A stretch of 64,000 bases of DNA from UBA2882 sp045542735 (GCA_045542735.1 JAZQLQ010000026.1:186001-250000), one strand, 5' to 3'; shown: positions 26,640 through 36,561, numbered from the stretch's first letter. Notes: generated by a model not told the origin, from the sequence alone. Translations and numbers: made by a program.

Positions 26640-27665
26640 ATGAAGGCGTTATTTATTGGGGGAACAGGAATCATTAGTACAGCTGTAGTAAAAAGATTAG
26701 TTAACGAGTTAGGCTGGGAAGTTTGGTTATTGAATAGAGGTAACAGAACGGACGTTGTCCCTGAGGGAGTACATCAAATTGTAGCTGATATCAAGGATGA
26801 AGAAGGGGTTTGGGAAAAGATAAAAGATTTATCCTTCGATACCGTATGTGAATTTATCGGATTCCATGTTGAAGATGTGGAAAGAGACTTTAGGCTTTTT
26901 AATGGAAAGACAAGACAATATATTTATATCAGCTCTGCGTCTGCCTATCATAAACCGGCTGCATCTTATGTGATTACGGAAGGAACTGCGTTAGCCAACC
27001 CTTACTGGCAGTATTCTCGGGATAAAATTGCTTGTGAAGAGTATTTGATGGATAAGTATAAAAACGAGGGATTTCCGGTTACGATTGTACGGCCAAGTCA
27101 TACCTATGATGAGAGAAATATACCTTTAGGTGTACATGGCAAACATGGATTTTGGCAGGTAATCAAGAGAATGCAGGAAGGGAAACCGGTTATTATCCAG
27201 GGAGATGGAAGTTCTCTTTGGACAGCTACATTCAACAAGGATTTTGCCATTGGCTTTACAGGTCTGATGGGCAATCGGCATGCGATTGGCGAAGCATTTC
27301 ATATAACCGGAGATGAGACACTTACATGGAATCAAATATATGCAACCATAGCAGATGCTTTGGGAGTTACATTAAATCCCTATTATGTGTCCTCTGAGTT
27401 CTTGGCTACCACAGGAGATAAATTCGGATATGATTTTACCGGTAGTCTCATTGGTGATAAATCTGTATCCGTTGTGTTTGATAATAGTAAGTTAAAACGT
27501 GCCGTTCCGGATATGAAGACAACGGTGAGATTTGATCAGGGCATTCGGATTGCCTTGGATTATATTTTGAGTCATTCGGAATGTCAGGTAGAAGATCCGG
27601 AATTTGATAATTGGTGTGATAAAGTTATCGCGGCGTTAGAAAAAGCAAAAACAGAGATTGTATAA
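26640..27665 (+). CDS. NAD-dependent epimerase/dehydratase (extended SDR)
   Basis: 341 aa. Rossmann nucleotide site 'GGTGIISTAVV' at 7-17, and the active-site region 'YISSASAYHKPAASYVITEG' followed by 'YSRDKIACEEYLM' (the Y-x3-K pair reads Y-S-R-D-K). Resembles the group of sugar-nucleotide or reductase-type SDRs with a C-terminal 'GEAFHITGDETLTWNQIY'. It is followed 12 bases later by a second SDR gene. Confidence 0.88.
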   Translation: MKALFIGGTGIISTAVVKRLVNELGWEVWLLNRGNRTDVVPEGVHQIVADIKDEEGVWEKIKDLSFDTVCEFIGFHVEDVERDFRLFNGKTRQYIYISSASAYHKPAASYVITEGTALANPYWQYSRDKIACEEYLMDKYKNEGFPVTIVRPSHTYDERNIPLGVHGKHGFWQVIKRMQEGKPVIIQGDGSSLWTATFNKDFAIGFTGLMGNRHAIGEAFHITGDETLTWNQIYATIADALGVTLNPYYVSSEFLATTGDKFGYDFTGSLIGDKSVSVVFDNSKLKRAVPDMKTTVRFDQGIRIALDYILSHSECQVEDPEFDNWCDKVIAALEKAKTEIV

Positions 27666-27677
27666 AGGAGAAGAACG

Positions 27678-28424
27678 ATGGTCAATGTAAAAGGAAAATG
27701 GGCACTTATTACAGGAGCAAGCAGAGGATTGGGATATCATGCTGCAATATTTATGGCAGAGCATGGTTGCAACCTTGTATTACACAGCCGCAATGCAGAG
27801 CATTGTGAAAAAGTGTTGTCAGAAGTAAAAGAACTGGGTGTAGAAGCGTATGTGATTTCTGCTGAGCTTTCAGATTTATCTGATGTAGAAAGAATGCTCA
27901 AAGAGATTGATGAAAAGGGAACGCAGATAGATATTGTGTTAAATAATGCGGGACTACAGGTAGCATATAGAGATGAGTATCTTAAGACTCCCATGTCAGA
28001 TTATGAGATTAGTTTTAAGATTAACACCATGGCACCTATGATGATTTGTTATCACTTCCTCCCTAAAATGGTTGAGAGAGGATTTGGAAGAATTGTAAAT
28101 ACTTCCAGTGGCATCAATCTTGATCCGCAGCAGGCAGGATATTCAGCCAGCAAGGCGGCTTTGGATAAGGTTACAAGAGACATTGGCTCTAAGTATGAGG
28201 GCACAGATGTGATGATTAACCTTGCTGATCCGGGTTGGTGTAGAACTGATCTTGGTGGTCCAAATGCTCCAAATTCTCCCGAGAGTGCCATTCCGGGAAT
28301 TGTGGTAGGTGCATTTGTAGATGACAAAAAATCAGGCAGATGGTTTGCTGCACTTGATTTCCATGGCATGACCATAGAAGAGGCTGTGGAAAAAGCTGAG
28401 AAAGAAATAGTAAGTCCATACTAA
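27678..28424 (+). CDS. Classical short-chain dehydrogenase/reductase
   Basis: 248 aa. 'TGASRGLGYHAA' (cofactor), 'NNAG' near 92, catalytic Ser in 'NTSSGI', Tyr-x3-Lys in 'YSASKAAL'. Typical length for a 3-ketoacyl- or alcohol-type reductase. It forms a pair with the upstream SDR; substrate is not evident. Confidence 0.93.
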   Translation: MVNVKGKWALITGASRGLGYHAAIFMAEHGCNLVLHSRNAEHCEKVLSEVKELGVEAYVISAELSDLSDVERMLKEIDEKGTQIDIVLNNAGLQVAYRDEYLKTPMSDYEISFKINTMAPMMICYHFLPKMVERGFGRIVNTSSGINLDPQQAGYSASKAALDKVTRDIGSKYEGTDVMINLADPGWCRTDLGGPNAPNSPESAIPGIVVGAFVDDKKSGRWFAALDFHGMTIEEAVEKAEKEIVSPY

Positions 28425-28487
28425 TTCTATTTTTACATTTAAGCATATACACACCTTTGGGTGGAAGATACACAGGAGGAAGGAAAA

Positions 28488-29984
28488 ATGTTATTTAACT
28501 CGATGGAGTTTCTGATTTTTTTCCCAATTGTTTTACTTATTTATTTTGTGATACCCAATAAAATAAAACACATCTGGTTGCTATTGGCCAGTTATTATTT
28601 TTACATGTGCTGGAATGCAAAGTATGCCATATTATTGTTGGTATCAACAGTAATCACTTATATGTCCGGACTTGTTATTGAAAAAGTAAAGGGCATGGAT
28701 ATAGTACAGCAGAAACAAACCTATTATAAAAAATGGGTTGTGGCAATTTGTTTTATTTTAAATTTGAGTATATTGTTTTACTTCAAATATATCAATTTTG
28801 CATTTGCGGTCATTACAAATGTGTTCGAAAAAATCCATATTCAGTTAAATGCTCCAACCTTTGATATCCTTTTGCCGGTGGGAATTTCTTTCTATACATT
28901 CCAAGCTTTAAGTTATACCATGGATGTGTATCGGGATGAAATATATGCAGAAAAAGATTTCTTTCGTTATGCGTTATTTGTATCATTTTTTCCACAATTG
29001 GTTGCCGGTCCGATTGAAAGGTCAAAAAACCTGCTCAAACAGTTGGCGGTACCACAGAAGTTTAACTTTGAAAATGCAAGAGAAGGCCTTTTGCTAATGT
29101 TGTGGGGATTCTTTTTGAAAATTGTATTGGCAGATAGAATTGCAATTTTTGTAGATACTGTTTATGGCGATTACCAAGTGCTTTCCGGATATTTTTTAGT
29201 TGTGGCAACCATGCTGTTTGCAGTACAAATATATTGTGATTTTGCAGGATATTCGACAATCGCAATGGGAGCTGCAAAATTCTTGAGTATTCACTTAATG
29301 GAAAATTTTGATGCTCCTTATTTTTCAACATCCATAGCAGGATTTTGGCGCAAATGGCATATATCACTAACATCTTGGTTTAAGGATTATCTTTATATTC
29401 CTTTAGGAGGAAGCCGCAAAGGGAAAGTACGCAAATACATAAATAAAATGGTTGTCTTTTTAGTTAGCGGCTTATGGCATGGTGCAAGTTTGTCCTTTGT
29501 GGTATGGGGAGGATTAAACGGACTTTATCAAATAATCGGGGAGATTTTGATGCCGGTTAGAGATAAATTGGTAAAATTATTGCATCTTCATAGAGAGTCT
29601 ATGGCCCATAAACTGGCGCATGTGATAGGGACTTTTATTTTGGTGGACTTTTCGTGGATTTTCTTTAGGGCAAATCGATTGACAGAAGCTTTGGAAATTA
29701 TTCGTTCTATGATAACGGTCAAGAATCCGTGGATATTATTTGACGGGTCTCTTTATAAGTGTGGCCTTGATGTCAGAAATTTTTGGCTGATGATCATATG
29801 TATCGGTATATTGCTTTTTGCAGATTTTTGCAAGTCTCGGCATATCGTAATCCGAGATGTAATTATTAAACAGGATTATTGGTTTCGATGGATATTCATC
29901 GCGGTTGTTATATCTGCAATATTAACCTTTGGTATATGGGGACCCGGCTACAACGAAGCAAATTTCATATATTTCCAATTCTAA
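28488..29984 (+). CDS. MBOAT-family membrane O-acyltransferase (AlgI/DltB-like)
   Basis: 498 aa from the ATG at 28488 (AGGAGGAAGG upstream). Many membrane helices, with family markers 'LLPVGISFYTFQALSYTMDVYR', 'QLVAGPIER', 'IQYCDFAGYSTIA'-type strand and the catalytic His in 'SGLWHGASLSFVVWG'. This class moves acyl groups to extracellular polysaccharides or teichoic acid. The next gene encodes an SGNH partner, as in AlgI-AlgJ/X pairs. Confidence 0.93.
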   Translation: MLFNSMEFLIFFPIVLLIYFVIPNKIKHIWLLLASYYFYMCWNAKYAILLLVSTVITYMSGLVIEKVKGMDIVQQKQTYYKKWVVAICFILNLSILFYFKYINFAFAVITNVFEKIHIQLNAPTFDILLPVGISFYTFQALSYTMDVYRDEIYAEKDFFRYALFVSFFPQLVAGPIERSKNLLKQLAVPQKFNFENAREGLLLMLWGFFLKIVLADRIAIFVDTVYGDYQVLSGYFLVVATMLFAVQIYCDFAGYSTIAMGAAKFLSIHLMENFDAPYFSTSIAGFWRKWHISLTSWFKDYLYIPLGGSRKGKVRKYINKMVVFLVSGLWHGASLSFVVWGGLNGLYQIIGEILMPVRDKLVKLLHLHRESMAHKLAHVIGTFILVDFSWIFFRANRLTEALEIIRSMITVKNPWILFDGSLYKCGLDVRNFWLMIICIGILLFADFCKSRHIVIRDVIIKQDYWFRWIFIAVVISAILTFGIWGPGYNEANFIYFQF

Positions 29985-29994
29985 GGAGGCGAAG

Positions 29995-31386
29995 ATGATG
30001 CAAAAAAATGTGAAAAATATTCTTGGCTGCATTGTCACGCTGTGTTTGACTATTATTATGTTGGGAAAATTGACAGAGCTGATGGAGAGAAAGTCAAGTG
30101 AAGAAAAGTATGCAGACTTTTTTGAGCAGGAAGCAGATTTTGATGTGTTGTTTATGGGGACCAGCCATGTAATCAATGGTGTATATCCCATGGAGTTATG
30201 GAATGATTATGGGATTGTTTCATACAATTTTGGAGGTCATTCCAGTCAGATGGCCACTACTTATTGGGTAATGGAAAATGCACTGGATTATACGACTCCG
30301 GAAGTTGTGGTTATTGATTGTTTTGCATGTACCGGTCAGTGGAAAAGTTCAGATATTTTTTCCTACATACATCAGTCTATGGATGCGTTTCCACTTTCAA
30401 CTACAAAGATAAGAGCCATCAATGATTTGTTGAATGATGAAAATATGGACGAGGCGATTGAAAATGGGGTTGCACGGACAGGCGATGAACCGAGAACAAA
30501 AATTGGACTATTATGGAATTATTCTGTATACCATTCACGTTGGAATGAAATCGGATATCAAGATTTTGAGGTGGGTAGAAATATCGAGAAAGGCGCAGAA
30601 ACCCGGATTGCTGTTTCCACGGGAGAGTTAAATCGGATTGATACATCCCTTAAGGTAGAGGGGGAGTTTGTAGGAGAAGACTATTTAAGAAAAATGATAG
30701 AAGACTGTCAGAGTCGGGATATTGAAGTCTTGTTGGTATACTTACCATATCCGGCAGGAGAATGGGATCAAAAAGAGTCAAATTATGTATATGATATAGC
30801 AGAGGAATATGGAGTAAATTACATTAATTTTTTAGATGTTGACGTTATAAACTATCAAACCGATCTGTATGATGAGGCATCCCACTTAAATTCGTCCGGA
30901 GCGCGCAAAGTGACAGAATATTTGGGTGAGTATTTAAGAGAGGAATATGGAGTAAGCGATCAAAGAGCAAATCCGGAATATGCTTTTTGGAATGAAGACT
31001 ACGAAGAATATGCCGCACTAAAAGATCGCTATATTAAAGAGCAGGAGGAACTTATACCATATCTAATGCTGTTATCCAAGGATGATTTGGATATTACAAT
31101 AGATGTTCGTAACAGAGATGTATTTAACAATGACCGCATTATGAGTCTGCTTCAAAATCTGGGTGTTGATATTGCACAGTTGAACGAAGAAACAGACGTC
31201 ATTTTTATCCGGAATGGTGGAGAAAAAGCAGAGGTTATTTGTAATCAAACAGAAGTGAGTGATTATGACGGCAATGGTTTAAGGATTGAAGTAATGAGAA
31301 ACGGTGAAGAGGTTGATACTGTAGAATTTATTTATCATGTTGATTCGGATACAGCAGATATCGCTGTTGATGCTGTTAACAGATGA
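29995..31386 (+). CDS. Membrane-anchored SGNH-like O-acetylation partner (DltD/AlgX-like)
   Basis: 463 aa from ATG 29995 (AAGGAGGCGAAG). An N-terminal membrane helix (about 5-22), then an SGNH-like domain: 'LFMGTSHVINGVYP' (Ser in GTSH), 'VVVIDCFACTG', and 'DEASHLNSSGARKV' with the Asp/His pair (D-x-x-S-H). The pattern matches proteins paired with MBOAT transferases to acylate cell-surface glycans. A ~100-residue tail after 360 looks like an extra beta domain. Confidence 0.85.
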   Translation: MMQKNVKNILGCIVTLCLTIIMLGKLTELMERKSSEEKYADFFEQEADFDVLFMGTSHVINGVYPMELWNDYGIVSYNFGGHSSQMATTYWVMENALDYTTPEVVVIDCFACTGQWKSSDIFSYIHQSMDAFPLSTTKIRAINDLLNDENMDEAIENGVARTGDEPRTKIGLLWNYSVYHSRWNEIGYQDFEVGRNIEKGAETRIAVSTGELNRIDTSLKVEGEFVGEDYLRKMIEDCQSRDIEVLLVYLPYPAGEWDQKESNYVYDIAEEYGVNYINFLDVDVINYQTDLYDEASHLNSSGARKVTEYLGEYLREEYGVSDQRANPEYAFWNEDYEEYAALKDRYIKEQEELIPYLMLLSKDDLDITIDVRNRDVFNNDRIMSLLQNLGVDIAQLNEETDVIFIRNGGEKAEVICNQTEVSDYDGNGLRIEVMRNGEEVDTVEFIYHVDSDTADIAVDAVNR

Positions 31387-31597
31387 TTTTGAAGTGTATA
31401 GAGGAAAGAAGACATTGAAAAACTTATCCCCGATGAAGTGACAATTATCACAGTAGTATTGATGATAATCGCGTTTTGTTCCTGGAAATGCAATAAAGTT
31501 TAACAGAAAATCCGCTTTTTGTAAAAAACACTTGGTAGACATGTCGATATATGGGGATTACAATAATGTTAAAAAAAGTTGCAAAGGTGGTATATAT
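31387..31597. other. Intergenic stretch without recognised gene
   Basis: About 210 bases. A short frame after AGAGGAAAG reads 'EKLIPDEVTIITVVLM' but starts only at ATT and is not called. No clear terminator or promoter could be identified. Confidence 0.4.
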
Positions 31598-32680
31598 ATG
31601 AGAAAGTTATACTTAGACAACGTACGATGGATAACCGTTGTGCTGGTTGTTATTTATCATGTGATTTTTATGTACAATCATGTGGAAATGTCCCTGGTAG
31701 TAGGACCCTTCGCAGAGGTGCAATATCAGGATGCATTTTTGTATCTGGTATATCCTTGGTTTATGCTTTTGTTATTTGTTATATCTGGAATGAGTGCAAG
31801 ATTTTATTTGGAAAAGCATTCCAACAAGGAATTTATTAAATCCAGAACTGTGAAACTCTTGGTGCCGTCTACCATCGGTTTGTTGGTGTTCCAGTGGATA
31901 CAGGGATATTTTAGTATGGGAATTACCGGTGCATTGGATGAAATGGCAGCAGCGCCTGCTCCGATTAAGTGGCTGATTATGGCATTGAGCGGACAGGGTG
32001 TATTGTGGTTTGCTCAGCTTTTGTGGTTCTTCTCCTTGATTTTGGTATGGATACGTGTGATTGAAAAAGACCTTTTATATAAAAAATGTGCCAAGACCAA
32101 CATGGTGGTTTTACTGTTGTTGACGGTTGCTATTTGGGGATCATCCCTGATTTTAAACACACCTTTGATTACTGTTTACCGTTTCGGTATTTATGGTTTG
32201 GGATTCTTGATTGGTTACTTTGTGTTATCTCATGACGAGGTCATGGAGAGATTGGTAAAATGGTGGGCGCCATTAAGTGGTGCAGCAATTGCAATAGCGA
32301 TAGTATTTACCGTGGTATATTGGGGCGATAATTATGCAACAGATATCGTGTTGCAGACACCTCTTTGTAATGTGTATGCATGGATTGCCATCTTAGCCAT
32401 TCTTTCATTTATGAAAAAATGGGGAGACCGTGAAAACAGCTTTAGTAAATGGATGAATCAGCACTCCTGGGGCTTGTATGTATTCCATTATCTGGTGATT
32501 TCTGTATGTGCATATGAGTTGAATATGTACGTGACAGACATGCCGGTGATTTGTTATTATCTGATAAACCTGGTTGCGGCATTTGCCGGTTCTTATACAT
32601 TATATGCTGTGATTAGCCGCATTCCCTTGATTAGATGGTGCGTGTTGGGAATCAGTAAGAAGAAAAAAAGAGAAGATTGA
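31598..32680 (+). CDS. Acyltransferase-3 family membrane protein
   Basis: 360 aa from the ATG at 31598 (AAAGGTGG upstream). Ten-or-so membrane helices; the N-terminus 'LYLDNVRWITVVLVVIYHVIF' includes the conserved H-containing first helix, and 'MSARFYLEKHSNKEFIKSRTVKLLVPS' matches the R-x10-H region of OafA-type transferases. They acetylate surface sugars or lipids. Start at 31532 would add 22 unsupported residues. Confidence 0.9.
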   Translation: MRKLYLDNVRWITVVLVVIYHVIFMYNHVEMSLVVGPFAEVQYQDAFLYLVYPWFMLLLFVISGMSARFYLEKHSNKEFIKSRTVKLLVPSTIGLLVFQWIQGYFSMGITGALDEMAAAPAPIKWLIMALSGQGVLWFAQLLWFFSLILVWIRVIEKDLLYKKCAKTNMVVLLLLTVAIWGSSLILNTPLITVYRFGIYGLGFLIGYFVLSHDEVMERLVKWWAPLSGAAIAIAIVFTVVYWGDNYATDIVLQTPLCNVYAWIAILAILSFMKKWGDRENSFSKWMNQHSWGLYVFHYLVISVCAYELNMYVTDMPVICYYLINLVAAFAGSYTLYAVISRIPLIRWCVLGISKKKKRED

Positions 32681-32690
32681 GGAAAAAATA

Positions 32691-33110
32691 ATGTTTCATG
32701 ACAATCTGATATCATTAAGAAAAATGCATCGTATGTCTCAAGAAGATTTGGCAGAACGTATCGGTGTCACCAGACAGACTTTGTCTAAGTATGAGACGGG
32801 AGAATCCCTTCCCGATATTGATAAATGTAAGGCAATTGCGGATGCTTTTCATGTTTCTTTAGATGAGCTTGTCAATTATGCAGATACAGACAAGTATCAT
32901 ATGGGAGTTGGACCCAAGGGTAAGTACATGTTTGGTGTTGTCAAGGTGGGAGATAAGGGGCAGATAGTGATTCCTTCCAAGGCAAGAAAGGTCTTTGACA
33001 TCAACCCGGGAGATAACCTGATTGTGTTGGGCGATGAAGATCAAGGCATTGCCATAATCAAAGAAAAAGGATTATTGGATATTTTGAATATGGCGAGGAA
33101 AAAGAGATGA
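32691..33110 (+). CDS. HTH-XRE plus SpoVT/AbrB-type regulator
   Basis: 139 aa. An XRE helix-turn-helix ('SLRKMHRMSQEDLAERIGVTRQTLSKYETGES', about 7-40) is fused to an AbrB/SpoVT swapped-hairpin domain ('KVGDKGQIVIPSKARKVFDINPGDNLIVL', about 82-112). Its stop overlaps the ATG of the ATP-grasp gene by 4 bp, so it likely regulates that operon. Confidence 0.9.
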   Translation: MFHDNLISLRKMHRMSQEDLAERIGVTRQTLSKYETGESLPDIDKCKAIADAFHVSLDELVNYADTDKYHMGVGPKGKYMFGVVKVGDKGQIVIPSKARKVFDINPGDNLIVLGDEDQGIAIIKEKGLLDILNMARKKR

Positions 33111-34321
33111 GACTGATATCCGTTCCTGAGGAAAAATATGATGAATACCGATTGACGCTGATGTTTGATTGTTATAAATGGGACCCTCAGTTTTTGGATA
33201 ACAATACTGTTGCAAAACATGTGTTGGTGCTCACAAAAGCAGAGCATGAAGAGTTGCAAAAACTGACGGAAAGTCTGGATAGGGAGACAAGAGCAGCAGA
33301 GGAATTTTTAAATCAACATCTGGAGTTGACCAAGCCATTGGCTTTGCCTAAAAGTGTTAGTAAGGAAATTGAAAAGATGAAAAATTATGAGCCGGATAGA
33401 CATATCCGGCTTATGCGCTATGATTTTCACCCTACGAGAGATGGGAAATGGGCTATTAGTGAAGTAAATAGTGATGTGCCCGGTGGTTTTGCAGAAAGTT
33501 CACTGATGCCAAAAGCAGCAAAGGCATTGTATCCTGAGCAGAAGTTTTGGTACAAGGACTTTGGGGAAATCATGGTGGATGCCGTTATGGAGAAAGTGCC
33601 TGAAAAGGGACGCATCATGTTGGTGCATTGTACTTGTTATAGTGATGACAGGCAAGTTATGCAGTTTTTAGGAGATAAATTGAAGGGCAAAGGCTATGAA
33701 GTGATTTATGCGGCAGCAGATCATTTAAAGTTCGAGAATCAAAGGGCTGTCAGTATATTGGATGGCAATGAAGGGGATGTCGATGCCATTATCCGCTTTA
33801 CACCCTTGGAATGGCTGACAGAGATTAAGCCCAAGCGTTGGCAGGGGTATTTTGATACCACCACGGTATCCTGCAATCATCCGGTGGCAATCTTTGCACA
33901 GACCAAACGCTTTCCGCTTGTATGGGATGTATTAGAGCAACACGGGATTGCGATGACCACATGGAGAGAACTTCTCCCTGATACCATCGAAGTAAAAGAT
34001 GCGAAGGGAAAAGAAGGATATATTTATAAGCCGGCGTGTGGAAGAGTAGGAGAAAAGATATCCATCAAAGAAGCCTGCCGGGGAAATGAATACAAACAAA
34101 TTCTTTCAGATGTCAGAAAACATCCCAAAAACTATTTGGCACAAAAGAGGTTTGAAAGCATGCCATTAGCCGGTGATAACGGTGAAGCGTTTCATGTGTG
34201 TCTGGGATCCTATGCTGTCAATGGTGTACATGCGGGTTATTATGCGAGGATTAGCGAATTGCCACGTATTGATTCCCACGCGGCAGATATTCCGGTTTTG
34301 ATAGAAGAGGACGGTGAGTGA
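33107..34321 (+). CDS. Glutathionylspermidine-synthase-like ATP-grasp ligase
   Basis: 404 aa with the family signature 'RYDFHPTRDGKWAISEVNSDVPGGFAESS' and 'YIYKPACGRVGEKISI' of the ATP-grasp, C-N ligase fold that joins a peptide carboxylate to a polyamine. It lacks the N-terminal amidase domain found in the enterobacterial bifunctional enzyme. The homospermidine synthase two genes on makes homospermidine a natural candidate amine, which is inference. Confidence 0.85.
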   Translation: MRLISVPEEKYDEYRLTLMFDCYKWDPQFLDNNTVAKHVLVLTKAEHEELQKLTESLDRETRAAEEFLNQHLELTKPLALPKSVSKEIEKMKNYEPDRHIRLMRYDFHPTRDGKWAISEVNSDVPGGFAESSLMPKAAKALYPEQKFWYKDFGEIMVDAVMEKVPEKGRIMLVHCTCYSDDRQVMQFLGDKLKGKGYEVIYAAADHLKFENQRAVSILDGNEGDVDAIIRFTPLEWLTEIKPKRWQGYFDTTTVSCNHPVAIFAQTKRFPLVWDVLEQHGIAMTTWRELLPDTIEVKDAKGKEGYIYKPACGRVGEKISIKEACRGNEYKQILSDVRKHPKNYLAQKRFESMPLAGDNGEAFHVCLGSYAVNGVHAGYYARISELPRIDSHAADIPVLIEEDGE

Positions 34322-34322
34322 T

Positions 34323-34976
34323 ATGACTGAAAAAGAGATTTACAGGATATGGGCTCCCGCCGGTAAAACATGGGTAGATTGGGTCAGACCGGTTCCCTTT
34401 GTGGGAATGAGAGAGTATACCAAGCAATATACATGTACAAGCTTCCATATACCGCAACCGGATGTGGGGGATGAGGTATATCAGGATGCAGCTGTCTTTG
34501 TAGATTTACCGGGTGAAGAAAGTGTATCCATGGGAATTGCATTGGCAAGAAAGGGATTTCGTCCCATACCCATTTATAATGGTACCATTGAGCAGGCAGG
34601 TGCCCGGGCTACGGTAGATAACCAGACTGTGGGAGAGGCTCTGATCATGGGGACGGCTGAGTTGAGTAGGCTGGAGCTTGCGGATGATGCATTACCGGCA
34701 TTTTTGTTGGATAGAAACCGGTTAAACCGTTTCAAGATGGAGATTGCTCTGTTTGACAATAGTTGGGATATTTATCCCCAAGACATTCCATCTGCCGATT
34801 ATTTGATAAATCACGGAATTCAAAGGATTATCATTATCGGTGAATCGGTTTCCAAGGATTTGAAGAAAATCTTATATGAATATCAAAAAAAGAAAATAAT
34901 CATTTATCTGACTAATGGCTACGAAGCACCAAGGAAAGTTAAGCTTCACAGACCATTGCGTAAGGATAAAGATTAA
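34323..34976 (+). CDS. Conserved-looking protein of unknown function in a polyamine operon
   Basis: About 217 aa, no membrane helix or signal seen. Fold looks alpha/beta ('QDAAVFVDLPGEESVSMGIALARKGFRPIPIYNG', 'GIQRIIIIGESVSKDLKKIL'), the second half resembling a Rossmann-like half. No catalytic signature is recognised. The ATG at 34323 overlaps the previous stop region; a GTG at 34314 is an alternative. Because it sits between the ATP-grasp ligase and homospermidine synthase it probably shares their pathway. Confidence 0.7.
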   Translation: MTEKEIYRIWAPAGKTWVDWVRPVPFVGMREYTKQYTCTSFHIPQPDVGDEVYQDAAVFVDLPGEESVSMGIALARKGFRPIPIYNGTIEQAGARATVDNQTVGEALIMGTAELSRLELADDALPAFLLDRNRLNRFKMEIALFDNSWDIYPQDIPSADYLINHGIQRIIIIGESVSKDLKKILYEYQKKKIIIYLTNGYEAPRKVKLHRPLRKDKD

Positions 34977-34990
34977 AGGGGCAAACAGAG

Positions 34991-36484
34991 TTGGTGAAGT
35001 TTGAAGGCCGCATTGTCCAGTTTGGATTTGGTGCGGTGGGCAAAAGTTTTTTTGAAAAACTGAAAAGAGAAATAAAATTTAATGAAAACAACTACTATGT
35101 TATCACCATGGACCGGTTTGAGTTTCAGGATTATATCAATCTGGGTGGACTGGTGTCGAATTTTGTTGTCAGTGAAGTCACAAGGGATAATTTCAAAGAA
35201 GTGTTTGAACTCTATTTAAGTGAGGGTGATTTACTGATTGATTTTGCGGACACGGTTGGCACTAGGGATATCTGTCAATGGTGTGCTGAGAGAAATGTTA
35301 TGTACATCAATACCGGTGAAGCGGATTGGCCGGATCACTGGTATAGTATATTCGAAGAGAATGAGTTGAAGCATGATCTAAAGAAAGCCTATGCTAACTC
35401 GATGGAATATAACAAACATCCCATTGTCCTACATCATGGAAATAATCCGGGGTTGGTTTCTCATTTTGTAAAGGCGGCCATTACCTATATTATTCAGACA
35501 CAATTTAAACGGGATAAACAATTGAATCGTTTGTTGAAAGAGGGAAAATACAATGAAGCAGCCAAAACCTTAGGGGTTTGCACTATTCATGTTAACGATA
35601 TTGATCTCCAACAAATCAATGCACCCTATAGTGACAAACTTTTATACAGCACGTGGTGTACAGACTCTTTTTGGTTTGAGATGCTAAGTGAAGCAACCGC
35701 AAATATTGGGACTCATGAGCGGATTGATTTTGAAGAGGAATGCAATTTTGTAGATTATCAAAAAGGTTTTCTGGAGTTTCGTAAGCTCGCGGCAGATCGT
35801 AAGTGTAAGACCATTTATCCCGGTGGAGCATTTGATGGATTTATGGTGCCACATGAAGAAACGGTTTCCATTGCAAAGAGCTTAGAGGTGATAGAAAATG
35901 GAGAGGTTAGCTATCGCCCTACGGTTGTATTTTTGTATTCTCCCTGCACTTATGCTACGGACTATTTCCGACATGCAAAGGTCAATGACTATCCTGAGCC
36001 GGACCCGTCAAAGCCGCAGGATTGTGAGAATCAAGACGGAAAAACCATTATTCGAGGCTATGAATATCCGGAAAATTTTGAGATTGTCTATCAGGAAAAA
36101 CTGGCATCCGGAACGGAGTATGTGGGTGTGCTTCTCATGGGTGACGGATTTGAACCGGTATGGGTTGGTAATCGGGTAGAGCCCTCTTTTTTATACAAGA
36201 GTAAGAAGGATTCTTTTTGGCAGACACCTACGGTTACGCCGGTTGCTATGTCAGCGCTGGCTGCTGTTTGCTGGATGATTAAACATCAAGATCAAGGTGG
36301 CATATATTTTCCGGATGACATTATGGATTATCCCTATATCTTGAAAATTGCCGAAAAATATATCTCCAAGACCATCTATCAGACTTTTTCAAAGAAAGAC
36401 TTGGAGCAACGGTTACATATTGATTTTGCGGATTTGCAATTAAGTAATTTTTTTATAAAAAGTGAAGCGGAAGAAGATTTGTAA
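34991..36484 (+). CDS. Homospermidine synthase (saccharopine-dehydrogenase-like)
   Basis: 497 aa with TTG start (AAGGGG upstream; GTG 34994 is the next codon). N-terminal Rossmann 'VQFGFGAVGKSFF' at about 7-20, then 'LIDFADTVGTRDICQWC', 'YINTGEADWPDHWY', and 'HHGNNPGLVSHFVKAAI'. These match homospermidine synthase, which uses NAD to make homospermidine from putrescine (or spermidine). This is the last gene of the regulator/ATP-grasp/unknown operon. Confidence 0.88.
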   Translation: MVKFEGRIVQFGFGAVGKSFFEKLKREIKFNENNYYVITMDRFEFQDYINLGGLVSNFVVSEVTRDNFKEVFELYLSEGDLLIDFADTVGTRDICQWCAERNVMYINTGEADWPDHWYSIFEENELKHDLKKAYANSMEYNKHPIVLHHGNNPGLVSHFVKAAITYIIQTQFKRDKQLNRLLKEGKYNEAAKTLGVCTIHVNDIDLQQINAPYSDKLLYSTWCTDSFWFEMLSEATANIGTHERIDFEEECNFVDYQKGFLEFRKLAADRKCKTIYPGGAFDGFMVPHEETVSIAKSLEVIENGEVSYRPTVVFLYSPCTYATDYFRHAKVNDYPEPDPSKPQDCENQDGKTIIRGYEYPENFEIVYQEKLASGTEYVGVLLMGDGFEPVWVGNRVEPSFLYKSKKDSFWQTPTVTPVAMSALAAVCWMIKHQDQGGIYFPDDIMDYPYILKIAEKYISKTIYQTFSKKDLEQRLHIDFADLQLSNFFIKSEAEEDL

Positions 36485-36491
36485 CCATTCA

Positions 36492-36520
36492 TTGCACAAG
36501 CGGTTGAGAAATGATATAAT
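36492..36520 (+). promoter_or_regulatory. Sigma-A promoter for lemA
   Basis: TTGCAC (36492-36497), 17-bp spacer, TATAAT (36515-36520), 42 bases before the lemA start; the start has GGGAGG as ribosome site. Confidence 0.85.
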
Positions 36521-36561
36521 CCCAATAACTTATAGTTTGTTTTTGTAAGGGAGGAATTACA

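Noticed and set aside
31405..31503. Short hydrophobic peptide frame (about 29 residues) after AGAGGAAAG
   Set aside because: Only an ATT codon could start it at the proper distance; too short and uncertain to call.
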